Source: Ophiodon elongatus
Taxonomy: Eukaryota; Chordata; Actinopteri; Perciformes; Hexagrammidae
Assembly: GCA_016806645.1 (NCBI GenBank)
Contig: JACSYO010002073.1
Span: forward strand, 633,501-697,500
Length of the DNA stretch: 64,000 nt
Reading direction: 5' to 3'
Shown here piece after piece: positions 23,428-61,345 of the stretch (the stretch's first letter is position 1; every line of letters begins with the position of its first letter). The notes beneath the pieces were generated by a model. That model worked only from the letters and a program-made list of their open reading frames with translations. It was not told the origin of the DNA and ran no database searches. The position numbers and the translations under genes are program-made.

Positions 23428-26400
23428 TCAACTGCAAATGTACCAATAGTATGTTAGTTTGGACAAATCTTAAATCTGTGTAAAAAGAGATGTTTTTGAG
23501 TATCAAAATACAATAAATGTGCCATGAGTTAGTGTAGGCATGGACAGAGAGGAAAACACAGTCATGAGAGAGAAGAAGGCTGTATTGGAAACAACTGCAC
23601 CAAAAGGTCCACTTAATAGCTGTTCTGGAGTTTTTGATTGTATTGTATTTTCATCAGCAGATGAATTTTGCCCAGTTGGAATGGACATTTTAAATGTTAA
23701 AATTCCTCCAGAGACTTCTACAATTCAGTCACAACTGGGCCAGATCAGCTGCCAAATGGACCACGAATCCTAATTAAAGTTATTATCAATACGTCGGTCT
23801 GCAGTGTATTCACACAAAGTCATTTGGCAAGACAAGAACCTCTTCTCCTAGGCTGCTGAAATACATGAACAGCTTTCTTTGCTTACCTTTATTCGAGGGA
23901 AGACTCCCACATTCATTGAATACTCGTCCGATTTGATTAGCGAAGCTGGTTGTCCATGCTAGTAATCCAATGGCCCCATTATCAGAGCATTTTATGGGAA
24001 AAAGATTGACTCTCCAATGAGATGGAATCCAGATACGGGGAGTCAAGGTTATTTCTCTCTTCTATCCTGAAGTCATCTGACCAGCTGTGGTACAACCACG
24101 TTTGTGTGAACAAAGATAAAAACGTTCCTAAGAAAACACAGACAGATACACCCACTGACAGAAAGAGAGCAAACAGGACTGACATGTTCTTCCTCCACTG
24201 ATGTTTGAGAAGCAGAGTCTTCTGTTGCTGTATAATGTCAGCCTATACATCCATCCACCAGCTGAGTGAAACCTCTACAGAACAGTTCTAGCGGCCGGAT
24301 AACAGGTCCGGGAGGGGGAGACTCAAGTGCTTGAAATGCCGGGAGTGTGTCTGGAATCCTGAAAATATACTTTGTCTGAAACACTTCTGGGAACAATGAA
24401 ACCCACTGCAGGTCTCATTGATGGGAAGCACCCAAAAGCACCTGTTGAAAAACATGCCTGTTCAGAACGGGCCAAATGTTCCTCCTGTGGTGCAGCTCTT
24501 TGGAGAACCAGCTCTCTGGAGAACCAGCTCTCTGGAGAACCAGATCTCTGGAGGATCCGCTCTCTTGAGAACCAGCTCTCTGGAGAACCAGCTCTCTGGA
24601 GAAACACTTGTACAAACACTCAACACTGACAGAGAAATGTTACTGGTTACGTTGCAAATCCAGATTTGACTCACCAAAACAATTAAAATAGCCTATCATG
24701 CATCATTATTCATGACACTAGCCAGCATCATGTTAGAATTTAAAGCTCCACCTTGAACGGACGTCAAGTACATTGCGCTGAAAATGACCCTCTTTCACTT
24801 TTCACTCAAAGTCAAAATGCAAATGTAGGACTTACTGTGCAAAACTAATCGTTTTACCATTCAAAATAGTTCAGAGGTTTTCTTCCGAAACAAAGTTTTG
24901 ATTATCCCTCTTCATCTATCACTGCAAATTCCAAGGACAGAGAAAGGCTGAAAAGTAAAGCAATACGCTAAAACCTCCCATGAAAACACACCCAGGTCGT
25001 GGTGAGAAACATCAGTGAAATACACTTGAATGAAACATTGATGGGACCTGGGGGTAACTTGCTTTGCACAATGAGCACAAAAGAATAGCAAGAGACCGCC
25101 AACCATATAATAATAATACAAAGCATGAGCATCATAAAAACAAGTTTTCTTTTGGCATGGGATAGCGGATGCAGGGCCTCCTTAAGTCCACATCCTGGTC
25201 TTACTGTACCCCTCCAAACATTCAGGCCTTAGAGGGTGCAGAGGGTCTGGTGATGGTGAGAGATAAATTCATGGCCCAAGGTTGCTGGTCTGTCATGTAG
25301 GTAATAGCCTACTCCACACTGGTTCACCTGTTATCTTCCCAGTTTAACAACCATGTCCAGTTTTAAAGAAAGATCTTGTTCAGCACAGACATCGCAAAGC
25401 AGAGACGCGTTGAGCCTTTTGAACTCTCGGTGGTGTTAGCATCCAGGATGCACGCCACGATGAGGCTGGATTGGACTCAACCACCACGGGTTCAGTGAGC
25501 GGAGGTGTTTTGCTGGCAGTGACGTTATTAAAGCTAGAAGTCAGTATCGAGTCATACAAACAAAAAACACACCTGAGTCTCGGCTTTACTCGCGGTCAAC
25601 CTAGGTGAAATAGAAATAAACGGTTGACTCCAGGGAAGTGAAGAAGAGGTCGTTCGCAACGTTTTTATCCAGCGTCCACGTGGGATTAGCAGGCTACCCG
25701 GCAGCAAAGGGAAGAGCTGTGGATGTGAGTCTGCAGACCACTCTTGAACGTGTATTTGGGCCGATGATGTTAGCTGTAATTTGGTCAGTTTGATCATGTG
25801 ACAATGGGTTGAAGGAACCAGTTTTTCTTTTTTTTTACACCACTGCTCTAATTGTTACAAAACTTGTACAATTGGTACATGTCTACACTCTGCCCCATTA
25901 TTCTTAATTAAAATATTATGAAAAGCACAGGTGTTGCTAATATCGCTGATTAACGATGACTCCGTTATATTGAAGTGAACCAGAAAGACATGACAGAGAG
26001 CTCGCATGAACACAGTAGCAGAAGCCTGGATGTGGCAAAACTGAAAGGAATGCAGCCAAAATGAGGTATTATTGTCAGTCCCACCGTGGGGTTTCCCGGT
26101 TTGTCATATATGTCAAAATGTGAAAAAGGCCTATTTGAATGAAATTGAAAGTCATCACACTCTACAATAAGCTGTTATTGGACATTTTGCAAAATGTAAA
26201 ATTTTACAATCCGAGTGAATGTTTTCTCTAAAAAACATTCTAAAGTAGCATGACATATTACAAATGATCTTTGTATAAAGATACCAGGTTTTTTCTACTG
26301 ACATGCAGAAGGCACCATCACCCAGTTCTTGGCACATGAAATTATAGACAAGGTGAATGCTGCCATCTACTGGTCATATCTTCTCAACTACATTCTTACT

Positions 26401-26500
26401 GTACATTTGGTGCACTGGCTTCTTGACTTTGTTCCCACTTCTTTATATAAATAAAGAAGAAACAACAGATTCTAGACAACTGTAAATCAAAAACAACTGT
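23428..26500. other. Upstream region of the glycosyltransferase gene
   Basis: No protein exon supported. The 16-bp minisatellite at about 24500-24605 is listed separately. 25380-25780 is mildly CpG-enriched and could be the promoter and non-coding first exon of the minus-strand glycosyltransferase, but no motif decides it. Confidence 0.35.
24500..24605. repeat. 16-bp minisatellite, about 6-7 copies
   Basis: Unit GAGAACCAGCTCTCTG repeated nearly perfectly, with GATC- and GGATCC-type variants in the middle. The unit is itself partly self-complementary (CAGAGAG…CTCTCTG across the junction), so it stays open in several frames on both strands; no evidence it is coding. Confidence 0.9.
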
Positions 26501-26805
26501 TGTTTTTTTGTGTGACAAAGATGACAGGACTGTTTCAAAATGGTAGGAATAAAGTTTTATTTTTCATATGAAGGGGTGGTTTTGGATTTTTCTTCTTTTA
26601 CAAGTAGTATGTTTTTGATAAAACTTGCAAAAAATCATCTAGCATATTCCAAGAATGATGGACATGAAGAGAAGGGGATTTATTGCTGAATGTTAAAATG
26701 AAGACACGTTTTTTTTATTTTTTCACCGAGTGGAAAAACGATTTGCTTGCTGCTTTTTCCATGCACCCAACTACCAGTACCACTAGGACATGCAGAGGGG
26801 TTGGG

Positions 26806-26955
26806 TGAGAGGAGAGGAGAGGAGAGGATAGGGAGAGGAAAGGAAAGGAGAGAAGAGAAGAGGAAAGGAGAGGAAAGGAGAGGAAAGGAGAAGAAAGGGG
26901 GAGGAGGGAGGGAGAGAGAGGAGGGGAGGAGAGAGAGGGAGTTAGGAGGTAAAAA
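26806..26955. repeat. Polypurine tract (GGAGA/GGAAA)n
   Basis: About 150 bases almost free of pyrimidines on the plus strand, built from AGGAG, GGAAA and GGGAG units. Capable of triplex (H-DNA) structure; polypyrimidine on the nrg2 mRNA strand. Confidence 0.85.
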
Positions 26956-26997
26956 AGATAAAGGCAAACTGCTTGACAAACACAAACATGGTCGGGC

Positions 26998-26999
<2 letters not shown>

Positions 27000-27037
<38 letters not shown>

Positions 27038-27073
27038 TAGTTTATGTGTGAGGAGTGCATGATGTGTGAAATG

Positions 27074-27106
<33 letters not shown>

Positions 27107-27109
27107 ATG
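27000..27109. repeat. Two (GT)n microsatellites
   Basis: GT runs at about 27001-27036 and 27071-27109, separated by about 35 bases. Confidence 0.9.
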
Positions 27110-27884
27110 TAAAAGGCAAAGGGGGGAGTGCAGGGTGAGGAGAAAGAGGGCGGGGGTGTTAACAATTCAACTAGCTCTAGAAGCACACTACCCTCACTTG
27201 CAGTATTTCCACGTTGCAAATCCCAGATTGATTACAGTGATATTAAGACAAAACTAGCCAGACCTTTGGGCCATGAACCCAAATAATGTTTTTATATATT
27301 TCTAGCATGATTCCCCTAAATCTGAAGGGGGTTGTCGCCATTTTTAAGATACTTTCTATATCTGTGATCCATGCATCTCCTGTGTGAAAACAAAAAGAAA
27401 ACAAACAAACTCTACTTGTTGGAAATTAACTCTAATAAGGACACGTTTTCCTCAGTGAGCTTGAAAGGGTCTCTAAACCCAATGAATATCTGAAGAGTTT
27501 CTGACACGACCAGCCTACTGTTAGTGTGCTGTTCAGTCCACTCGTCTGGAGATGGGGCCTAAATTCATCCGCTAGTTGCTTCTGTAGGTCGGTTACGGGG
27601 GTGAGAAAGACATGAAGGTGAGTGGCGAAGTGAGGTGGAGGGGGCGGACGGAGACAGACAGATAACAGATCATTCAGTCAATATGACCAAGCAAAGGAAG
27701 TTCAATCAATAAAGGTATAGGAATGCAAATCAAGGATGCAGTAATCAGTATTATCATATACCGTCGTTTGGCTGTGAGCTTAAGAAAAAGTAGAATCGGA
27801 CTCAGAAACTCGCTCTCTAGCAGTGTGAACCTGCACGCAGCGACCCGCGAGCTATTTTGACCCATCGGAGCAGCGCCATCGCTA

Positions 27885-28032
27885 CAGGGGTGAAAGGTGG
27901 TGGCGATTCCAGGGGCCCACAGTTGGAGAGGGCCCGTAAAGTAGCAGGTTTATATTAGTAAAAGAAGAAAAGGGGGGAACCCAGAGCAGTATCCTCCTCT
28001 CAGGGGGCCCAGAATTCCTAGCTACACCCCTG
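27885..28032. mobile_element. 148-bp hAT-like non-autonomous element
   Basis: Begins CAGGGGTGAAAGG and ends CTACACCCCTG, i.e. imperfect terminal inverted repeats starting CAGGGGTG. The right end read inwards (GTGTAGCTAGGAATTCTGGG) is like ends seen often in fish hAT-type elements. No clear 8-bp target duplication remains. Confidence 0.55.
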
Positions 28033-29439
28033 CAACATAGTGAACAGATGTGGTCTCCGCATCATTTTTTCAGCATCATCATCATCATCATCGTCATCGT
28101 CATCGTCATCGTAATCGTGACCCACACGCAGCGACACACATGCCCACGTACACACATACACACAACCTTTTGAAGTAAAAAAGAAAAAGAAAAAAGCAAC
28201 TGAATCTCCCTTCTGATTCCAAGAGTTTTTACCCACGCTCCCTTAATCATGGCCACGAGTGAACGCAACAAACCTGACGGACAGACAAGAGGGAGAGTGA
28301 GGGGATGTGGATCTGGCCTGCGGACTGAACTGTGACTGAGATGACGTGCGCTCACTGCTTTGAGTCTTTTGGCTGTGATGTGATGGGGAAGTCCTGAGAC
28401 ACAGTGCGGCTCTAAGCTGCTGGCATAGGAAACGGGCGGGCTGGGCAGTCCACGGGAGGCCAGAGTCAGGCTGGATTACAACTGGATTGGTTCGGTTCGG
28501 TTTGGATCGGCAGCTCCCTGGCCAATGACTGCTCACGGAGGGAGGTTCTTACAGTGCAATGGAGCTTCTGGCAGCGTGAGGATTGGTGAGAGGAGCATGT
28601 CAGTCAAACAAGAGACCACACTTTTCAAGGTGAACGAAGGCGCCAACCAAATGAGGCTTTATGGGGTGTACATACAGGCACACAAACACACGCACATACA
28701 CACAAACACACACACTGCAACCACCACCAATGTCATGGCAGCACCCTGAACACCTACACAGGAATCTGGATTTACTTCCCCTCAACAACTCCCTAACACT
28801 CTTGTTTTCACAGGAATAACAACAAATGACTGACAGGCAGCGAACGAGGACATAAATGGCCGATGTGATTCATCCGAGAAAAACTACCCTACACTTCCGG
28901 TTGCGTCAGTGACTAATGTCCCTGTGAATCGAGCGCGTCGCGTGGATCATACTCATGTAAACAGACACCTTTTACACAGGAGGAATCAATATTGCATGAT
29001 GACATAATCAGATCACAGTTCAAAAAGAGGAAGATCCCAAATCAAAGAAAAAACCAAAGCAAAAGGAAGGAAGAGGGTTGGTCTCTATAAAAACGAGGAG
29101 TCTTTATAAGAAAGGCTACAAAAACTCAATGGGACCTCCGACTTCAGCATACAGCAAAAGGCACCACAATATTATTCTATTTATCTAACTTGTGAAAAAA
29201 TTGGCACGTAATTCTCTTATTTTTTCATCTCTCATAATGCTGTAAATCAAAAAACTTTACATATAAATATTTCCCCCCCGTTATAAAAAAAGTCTTTGCT
29301 GTTAGCTAGTAGACAATTTTTGCTGAAATGAAAATAAATATTTCATTTGTTTAGAATATCTGTCTGTTATACAAAATAAAAATATTTCTCCTAGGTGCAG
29401 GTCTCTAGTCCACTGGTTGTGTGTACAGTAGGAGGAAGG

Positions 29440-29526
29440 GGAGTGTGTGAGGTGGAGGGGTGGGTGGTGTCGGGGGGGAGGGGAGGGGGGAAGGGTCAGG
29501 GTCAGGGTGGGGGTGGGGGGGAGGTT
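29440..29526. repeat. G-rich tract just 3' of the nrg2 stop codon
   Basis: Dense runs of three to seven G on the plus strand, C-rich on the nrg2 mRNA. The plus strand could form G-quadruplexes. Confidence 0.75.
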
Positions 29527-29531
29527 AAGTC

Positions 29532-54539
<25,008 letters not shown>

Positions 54540-54540
54540 C

Positions 54541-54617
<77 letters not shown>
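54541..54617. repeat. (GA)n microsatellite forming the acceptor tract of the nrg2 Ig exon
   Basis: On the nrg2 strand about 38 CT units end in CTCTCCAG, immediately before exon 54539-54377, so the microsatellite is the polypyrimidine tract. Confidence 0.95.
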
Positions 54618-54620
<3 letters not shown>

Positions 54621-55258
54621 GAGCGGAGAAAGAAAATCAAAGCTTGCATTATTGAAATTAACTACGGACATTCAATTAATCTATCCATTTAATTGTGCAA
54701 GTGTGCGTGTATTTGTGTGTATGCGTGCGTGTGTGACTTTGTGTGTGTGTGTGGCTGATGTGGAAATCTGTTAGTGAGGGTTCAGATGTTGGGATCAAGA
54801 CCTGAGACAACAGGTCAGAGTTTACAGGAGAGATGGCTCAAGCATAGAGGAAAATCAATGACACAACACACACGCACATACACACACGCACAAACACACA
54901 CACACACACACGCACATACACACACGCACAAACACACACAGGAAAAGCACTTTGTTACAGTTTGAATCCTAAAAAGCAAAGACAAAGCGAAAAAAAATCT
55001 TCCCTCAGAAACTCTGCAGTAGATTTTCACTATTGAACAATGTGGGTGTGTACGTGTGTGTGCGTGTGAGTGCCTGTGTGTGTGCGTGCATGTGCTTCAT
55101 CAGTCTCCGGAGAGTTTCACTCTCTCTCTCTTCTCTCCTTAAAAACTACAACAGACTGCATCACTGACACCAGCACTGGCAGCACAAGCACACAGAAGCT
55201 AAAGCAAAGAGTCAGCACCATATAGTACCATTTCTACACACACACTCACACACACACA

Positions 55259-55313
<55 letters not shown>

Positions 55314-56740
55314 ACAGACAGAGCCAAGGAAGCACCCAGCGTATTACACACATGTGCGCACAAACACACACACGCACTGCTCAACAACTGTTGTATAGAG
55401 CCACAGCTCCTCACAGCTCTGCTGCATCCTTCCATTTACTCCTCACATACACTAAGTAGACACTGTGTGTGGATGCTGAGCCTCAGAGAGACACTGTCGG
55501 CCTATATGTCTGTGTAAGTCTCTTCTTGTACATTTTACACAACGTACTGAATATTACATGCTATTAATGTCTTTTGTCTTGTGTCTATTGGATAGTTTTG
55601 ACAGGAAACATTTGGTAGACAGACATGGGGATGAAATGACTCAAAGGTGTGTGCCCGGACTTGAACTGAGAACATGTTGGACACTTCTTCAGGCCTTCAA
55701 AAGGAAAAAGATATGAGAAATTCTCATCTGCGAATATTTCGCATGAAAACTATTCATACCGGCAGCATAGCCAGTATAAAAAAGTAAAAATAGACTCACA
55801 CAGGCAGAGGACCAACCAGGATCCCATTGACCTAAAGCAGTTGTATAGTCTAAGCTCCTGCGTGGATGCGGAAAGTTAAGGTCCTTTTGTCCGCTGGGCC
55901 ACTAACCTGGGCCTAGACCTCTGAATTACAGCCCATATCTACTCTATAACTGTACATTTGTTTGGTTTTGATCAGCTTAATAAACTAAATAAAACATGAA
56001 ATGAACTGCTTTTTCCACTAAACAACATTATTGTTTCCTAGCGATCTACGTCGACAGGCCAGACACGTCAGTCACTAAAAAAATAAGTCCCTTACTAAAA
56101 ATCAAGCAGATAGAATGAACACAATATCAGACTGAATCATGAGGTGAAACAAAATGGCCATCCTGTCCGTTTACCAGGTGATACAACGGCCCAGCTTTAG
56201 TTAGGGAGCAAGTCTTCTGACATTCTTTATTTCTCTTACTGTCAACAAATCCAAATCGAAAGTCCAAGACCAACAAGTATGTCCAATATTAAACCGCCAC
56301 TAAAAATAGTCGTCAACAAATTAAGTTTTTACTCGTTTGTGCAAAAAAACTACATTGCCCAGCGATTCAAAACACTGAGCCTTTTAAAAAAGTGTAGCCA
56401 TACGTGTGTGAACCGCTTTTACATACGGACTAACGCATTGCATTTTTCAATGGCAGCCTTATCCTTAAATCACCCAAGTGGGAAGTTAATGGGAGGAAAA
56501 AAAACACAAACTCAGAATGGAGGTAAAAAAAGAAAACCTCTATGAAGTACCATCCAAACAGCTTGCAGTTATGTAAGTAGGATTTAAGTAGGATTTCTAA
56601 ACTCACAACAGAACAAGCAGCACATCTTTAAATCCAGTTCTCACATTTTGTGAGATTTAGTCTTGTCACAGACTCGACACACACTCTTGATGTATAATTC
56701 CACGTCACACCAAAGTAAATCATCTCAACATCCCAAGATT

Positions 56741-56828
56741 CTCTCTCTCTCTCTCTCTCTCTCTCGCTCTATCTCTCTCTCTCACTCTCTCTCTCTCTCT
56801 CTATCTCTATCTCTCTCTCTCTCTCTCC
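56741..56828. repeat. (CT)n microsatellite
   Basis: CT runs with CGCT, ATCT and CACT interruptions. Confidence 0.9.
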
Positions 56829-58860
56829 CTGGCTCCTGGCTTGTAATGAGTTATGCTGAAGAAGACTGTCACTGTCATCGCATATTTTTTTGAATAATTA
56901 GTCTGCTATTTCGGTAATATCATGATCCACTGTTGAATCTTGACTCGACTCAACTAGACTTGGTCTTGGCTTGTGCTGCTGTTGACTGATGAAACAAAAA
57001 ACAAAGAAAAGCGTGACAGATGAGACGCAGCAGGCAGCTGTTTGCTGTGAAAAAGCTCTGATAAACCCCCTGCAGTGCATACCTAGCACCAAACAGTAGT
57101 AGAGCATGGTGGAACATTCAGCATCTTTTCCTCAGGGGTTGGTTGGAAACAAAAGAAGAGCTAAAAGGAGAGTAAATATTGGATATGCTCACCATAACAG
57201 ACCACACTTTAAATTGTGATAATGTGTCAGTGTTGTGTTTACTTGTTGTGCTGTCCCCCAGTGGCCCAAAAAATCAAATCATGCTAAAAAAGACAACAAA
57301 GATCTGCATATATTATTGAATCTTTCTACAGTAAGTGGGGTTTATTGTGTTCAAATGTGCCAGGATACTTCATCAGAAGCGCCCACTTCACGCAGTGATT
57401 GACTTCCGATGTGGTCGGACATCACGTCATAAGAACTACTTATTTATAGGAGACACACATACAAACTTTCTGCTTCTTTAAATCGATATGATGGGCCGGG
57501 CTGAGCCTTTTCTACGCCCTACTTCTGAAAGAATGTGCTAGCTAGAAGTCATTACAGGAAACCGTATGTGTTTAACTCGTGTTTTAAACAGGGATGAGTT
57601 ACCAGGAACCTCTGTTGTTATTGCAAAAGCGCATCAAGTCGAGACAAACCGTTTTTCATGAGAAAATGAGCAGCCTCCTTGCTGTTTTCATCCAGCATTT
57701 TGCTGTGGGTATTTTTGCAGGAGACAATGAGGAAATCATGGGAATTGTGATCTAATAACAATGTACCATATGTGGAAAAGAGATGAGGTTTCATTGTGGG
57801 AGGGACGACTTTAGGCCAATTCCAGCAGAACAGATTTGAAATCTAGCCTCACGATGACAAAACACCTCTGAGAGTAATAATCTTTGCTTGTATTGCACTT
57901 TTCAAAAGCAAGTTACAAAGTGCTTCACAGTCAGTAAATGCATTGGAAATAATCAACAGCAAATTAACTAGAAATGCCAACAAACAAAAGAAAGAAAAAA
58001 TAGCAAGGGGGCAGAAATAATAATAGCTTTCCTTTTCAGAAAACACTTCAACATCATGGGTAAAAACAACAATCATTGAAGTATGAATGAGGTGTTGCTC
58101 TACACAAACTACAGAGAACATACTCATTTCACTATGGCAGGGCAGCACAAGAAACATGAAGCACAACCGATGTTAGAAACCAGACAGAAATGGTAGCTGT
58201 GGCTTCTCCGAAACCAGTGAGTTCGTCTGAAATATGTGTGGGAGAAAGGAGTGAGGTGTTAAAATGAAATTTAGGTCTCCACAGATTGGAATATTTTTCT
58301 AAAGCTTGGCAAACACACACAAATGAGTAGGAGGTTAAGACACACCGGAGGAGAAGGAGAGGACAGCCAGTTTGTCCATACACCCCATGTTAAATAACAG
58401 CCAATCCTTCTGTCGATCTATGAATCAATCCCTCCAAACTACCTCAAGTGGTCAATTCAATCACATTTGCGGCACACAGCTTGTCTTTCTCAGTCCTGTT
58501 CCCAGTGTGTGGCCAGAGCTCTGCTAGATGCCCACTTTAAAAGGACTAACATCCTCAGATTCTCTTTCAACGTGTTCGACATTAGTCTGTGTTCATCAGC
58601 GCATTCTGTGATAAAGTGTTGAAATGTGTTTTGATACTCATATGGCAGAATTCCTACATTTCTCAGAGTTCCTCTAGACAAGTCCCAAACAAATGGCCAA
58701 ACCCGTTGTGCTATGCTACTGATATTTACATGGAAGCGAAGAGAAAGATACAGAGAAAACCCACACATTTTCCACTTAAAGAGAAAGCATAAGACATTCG
58801 TCAAGGCTGTGTCTTTATTATATATTAATTTATGTATGATTGTCCAGGACAGGACGTGTT

Positions 58861-59550
58861 AGGGCTGTGCAATCAATCAAATTTCAATTATGATTTTGGC
58901 TTCCAACAATTATGATAAGAAGATAATCGACATAAAACGATTATTGCGCCTCATTCCGTTTCGCAATGATGCTCTAGTTTTGCTTTAGCTTTCGGCCCCG
59001 CTTGGTGGGTCAGGGACGGTCGCTCGGTGTGGGAGGATCCCCTCATGGGAACTCTCCCCGGGGCTGGCTGACCCTCACCGGGCGTATTTCCTCTGTGGTG
59101 GTGCACGGCGACCGGCTCTAGGTCATCTTGTGAAGGTGGCGCTTTACAACGCCCCTCGGCGCTCAGTGCTTGCTGTGCCCTCTCTCCCTGCAGGGAGGTA
59201 CGGGGCCCCTGGCCATGGAAAATAAATGTCAACCAAGGTGGGCTGTTGACAACCGACCCGATCCTTCTTGGAACACGGACCCCGTCTCGTCGCTTTTGTG
59301 CTTTGTGGGTGGGACTTTTTTGCTGGGTCCTCACCATTATATCTATACAACCAATGCGTTTCTGACTAGGAACACAACATTCTTCATAGATCTAGCCTCT
59401 TAATTTTGCCCTAACTTCAAAATAAAGGCAACAAAATGTTCTTTCTAAATGCACATTGTTTCCAAAGTCAATGAGTCAACGTGTCAAATAATCGTGAACT
59501 CAATATTGACACAAATAATCGTAATTATGATTTGTGCCATAATCGAGCAG
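58861..59550. mobile_element. MITE-like element carrying a 28S rRNA-derived block
   Basis: AT-rich ends with related phrases (left AGGGCTGTGCAATCAATC … AATTATGAT; right AATCGTAATTATGATTTGTG … AATCGAGCAG) enclose a GC-rich middle of different origin. The ends resemble fish hAT-type elements I recall; exact termini and target duplication are not clear. Confidence 0.5.
58991..59290 (+). pseudogene. Degenerate 28S rRNA (D2 region) fragment
   Basis: CACCGGGCGTATTTCCTCTG, GGTGGTGCACGGCGACCGGC, GAAGGTGGCGCTTTACAACG, CCCCTCGGCGC and CTTGGAACACGGACC occur in the same order as in the D2 expansion segment of vertebrate 28S rRNA, with many C-to-T and G-to-A changes expected of CpG decay. Match is from memory. 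It is a fragment, not a functional rRNA gene. Confidence 0.6.
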
Positions 59551-60320
59551 CTAAAAGATGTGTTCACTTTTTCCTATAGTTAACAAAAAAAAAAATCTTT
59601 CCCTCACTTAAACCAACATTTTTAGAAAAGTCCAAACCTAACCTCATGTGACACTCAGGATGACCCTGAATACCTTCCTATGACCTCTGTGCAGTACGAG
59701 ATTATGACACCTCCTTGACTGGAAGAACAGTGCCAGTGAACATAATCCAGGCAGCAATGAGATTTCCTAATAAAAAGTAACTGGCAAAGTCAATTAGTAT
59801 CAACATTATTTCTAGGAGAAAGCATTGGGGCAGGACACAGTTTAACAACTGAGAGAAAGAAAGAGAAAACGATTAAGTCTGTTTGTCTCTGCGATAGCCT
59901 ATATGTTCACTGTACGTCCAACATGGTTAGAGAGGAAACCTGACATTTACTGTTTATGTTTTAGGTAGCTAAAAATATCTCCTGCGACAGTATTAAACTC
60001 CATCATATTACCAGAAGTACCTGCACACTGGAATCATGTCTCCCTTTAATTGTATTAGTGACATTATGACCAGCAGGTCTTCCTCTGGCAAATACCAACA
60101 GGAAGGAAATGAGACATATAGCAAAATGACCAGTGACATCATAATCGTCTTATGAAATTCAACTCTGCCTGACGTGAATACCCTGACATGTTACATGTAC
60201 CCTACATTTTAAACGTGAAGCTAATTAGATCAACCAAAATGGGTTTGCAGGGATTTCTCCTTTAAAAACTAATTAGGTCTTGATATAAGACTTGAAAGAG
60301 ATACTTTTTCTTGGAACAAA

Positions 60321-60523
60321 TTAGGGCAGCAACTAACGTTTATTTTCACGAATCTGTCGATCTTTTTCCCGATTAACGGATTAGCTGTTTGGTCAATAAA
60401 ATGTCCTCAAATGTCTTGTTTTGTGATCAGATATTCAGTTTACTGTCATAGAGGAGTAAAGAAACCGGAAAGTATCCACATTGAAGAAGCTGACAACTAA
60501 TTGATTACTCGTTGCAGCTGTAA
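60321..60523. mobile_element. hAT-type MITE
   Basis: Begins TTAGGGCAGCAACTAACG and ends in CTCGTTGCAGCTGTAA, its imperfect inverted repeat; interior phrases (TTTGGTCAATAAAATGTC, CAGTTTACTGTCATAGAGGA) match a family very common in percomorph fish as I recall it, with an internal deletion. Confidence 0.75.
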
Positions 60524-61233
60524 AATAAATAAAAACAATTTGCCAGTTGGAAGTGATGATCCCATCTTTCTGATGCAAAATCACTTTCTAGAATAAGGCA
60601 AATCATTTTGGAAATCCTTGAAACAAGATCATTTGTATTAGAATACGTGAAATTATTTTGCCCCACTGGCACATATTTTATAATTGTTTAAACAAAAATA
60701 ACACAGAATTATATTCGCAAGCTGGATATTACCACCGCAGCTCCACTTAACAACCATCCAGATGAGACTCATCGTCGAGTGAGTCAGTCTGAGGTGAGAC
60801 TGTCGGGCTTTTATGCAGGTTAGTGTGGAAATGAGTGGTGAAAGTCAGCCTGAAGCAGCTGTAAGTGGTGAGCCCGGTTACAAATGAGCGCATCCCTCTC
60901 TGGGACGCTCTCCTCGGGCAACATGGAAGTTTGGTCGGCCTGGGAAAAACCCGAAGGAAATTACCCTTCATGGATGGGACGTCCGCATTTCATGGGTGTG
61001 ACGATGACGGATTGATTGAATCGTTGCAAATTCCCACTCCATCTGACATAACACTTCATGTCACTTTAGGTATTAAAACATCCTAATGAATTTGTCCTTT
61101 CAAAATAAGTAATGAATTGAAACTAATCTCAGTGAAAATGAGCAATGTGTGTCTATTGTATAGTTATTTTAATCAGACATCAAAAAGACTTTATGGCATT
61201 AAAGACCAAATAAGCAGTGGAGTAGTACGAAGT

Positions 61234-61345
61234 ATAGGGCTGGGCGATTATTCAATATGATAATTTATCGTCTTTCAATGGAGCCATACTGTGATGAAAT
61301 CATAAAACGAGATATCGTAATACACTATTACGTCGTCTAAATTGT
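61234..61345. mobile_element. Partial MITE (AGGGCTGGGCGAT end)
   Basis: TATAGGGCTGGGCGATTATT followed by alternating TATCG/CGATA phrases is the usual start of another fish DNA-transposon family. The other end was not found. Confidence 0.5.

Larger units (their letters stand above)
26540..29531 (-). other. nrg2: Probable nrg2 3' untranslated region
   Basis: From the nrg2 stop codon at 29532 leftwards no other gene is seen. Minus-strand AATAAA signals occur at about 26553-26558 and 26677-26682, so the 3' UTR could be close to 3 kb. It contains purine/pyrimidine tracts, two CA/GT microsatellites, a CAT-trinucleotide run (about 28073-28117) and a small hAT-like element (27885-28032). The end point is inferred. 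Confidence 0.4.

Noticed and set aside
58951..59337. 128-codon minus-strand open frame
   Set aside because: It is antisense to the 28S-rRNA-derived block; GC content explains its openness.
60747..60971. 74-codon minus-strand frame with a Ser/Asp-rich end
   Set aside because: No splice or family support; possible repeat-derived sequence.
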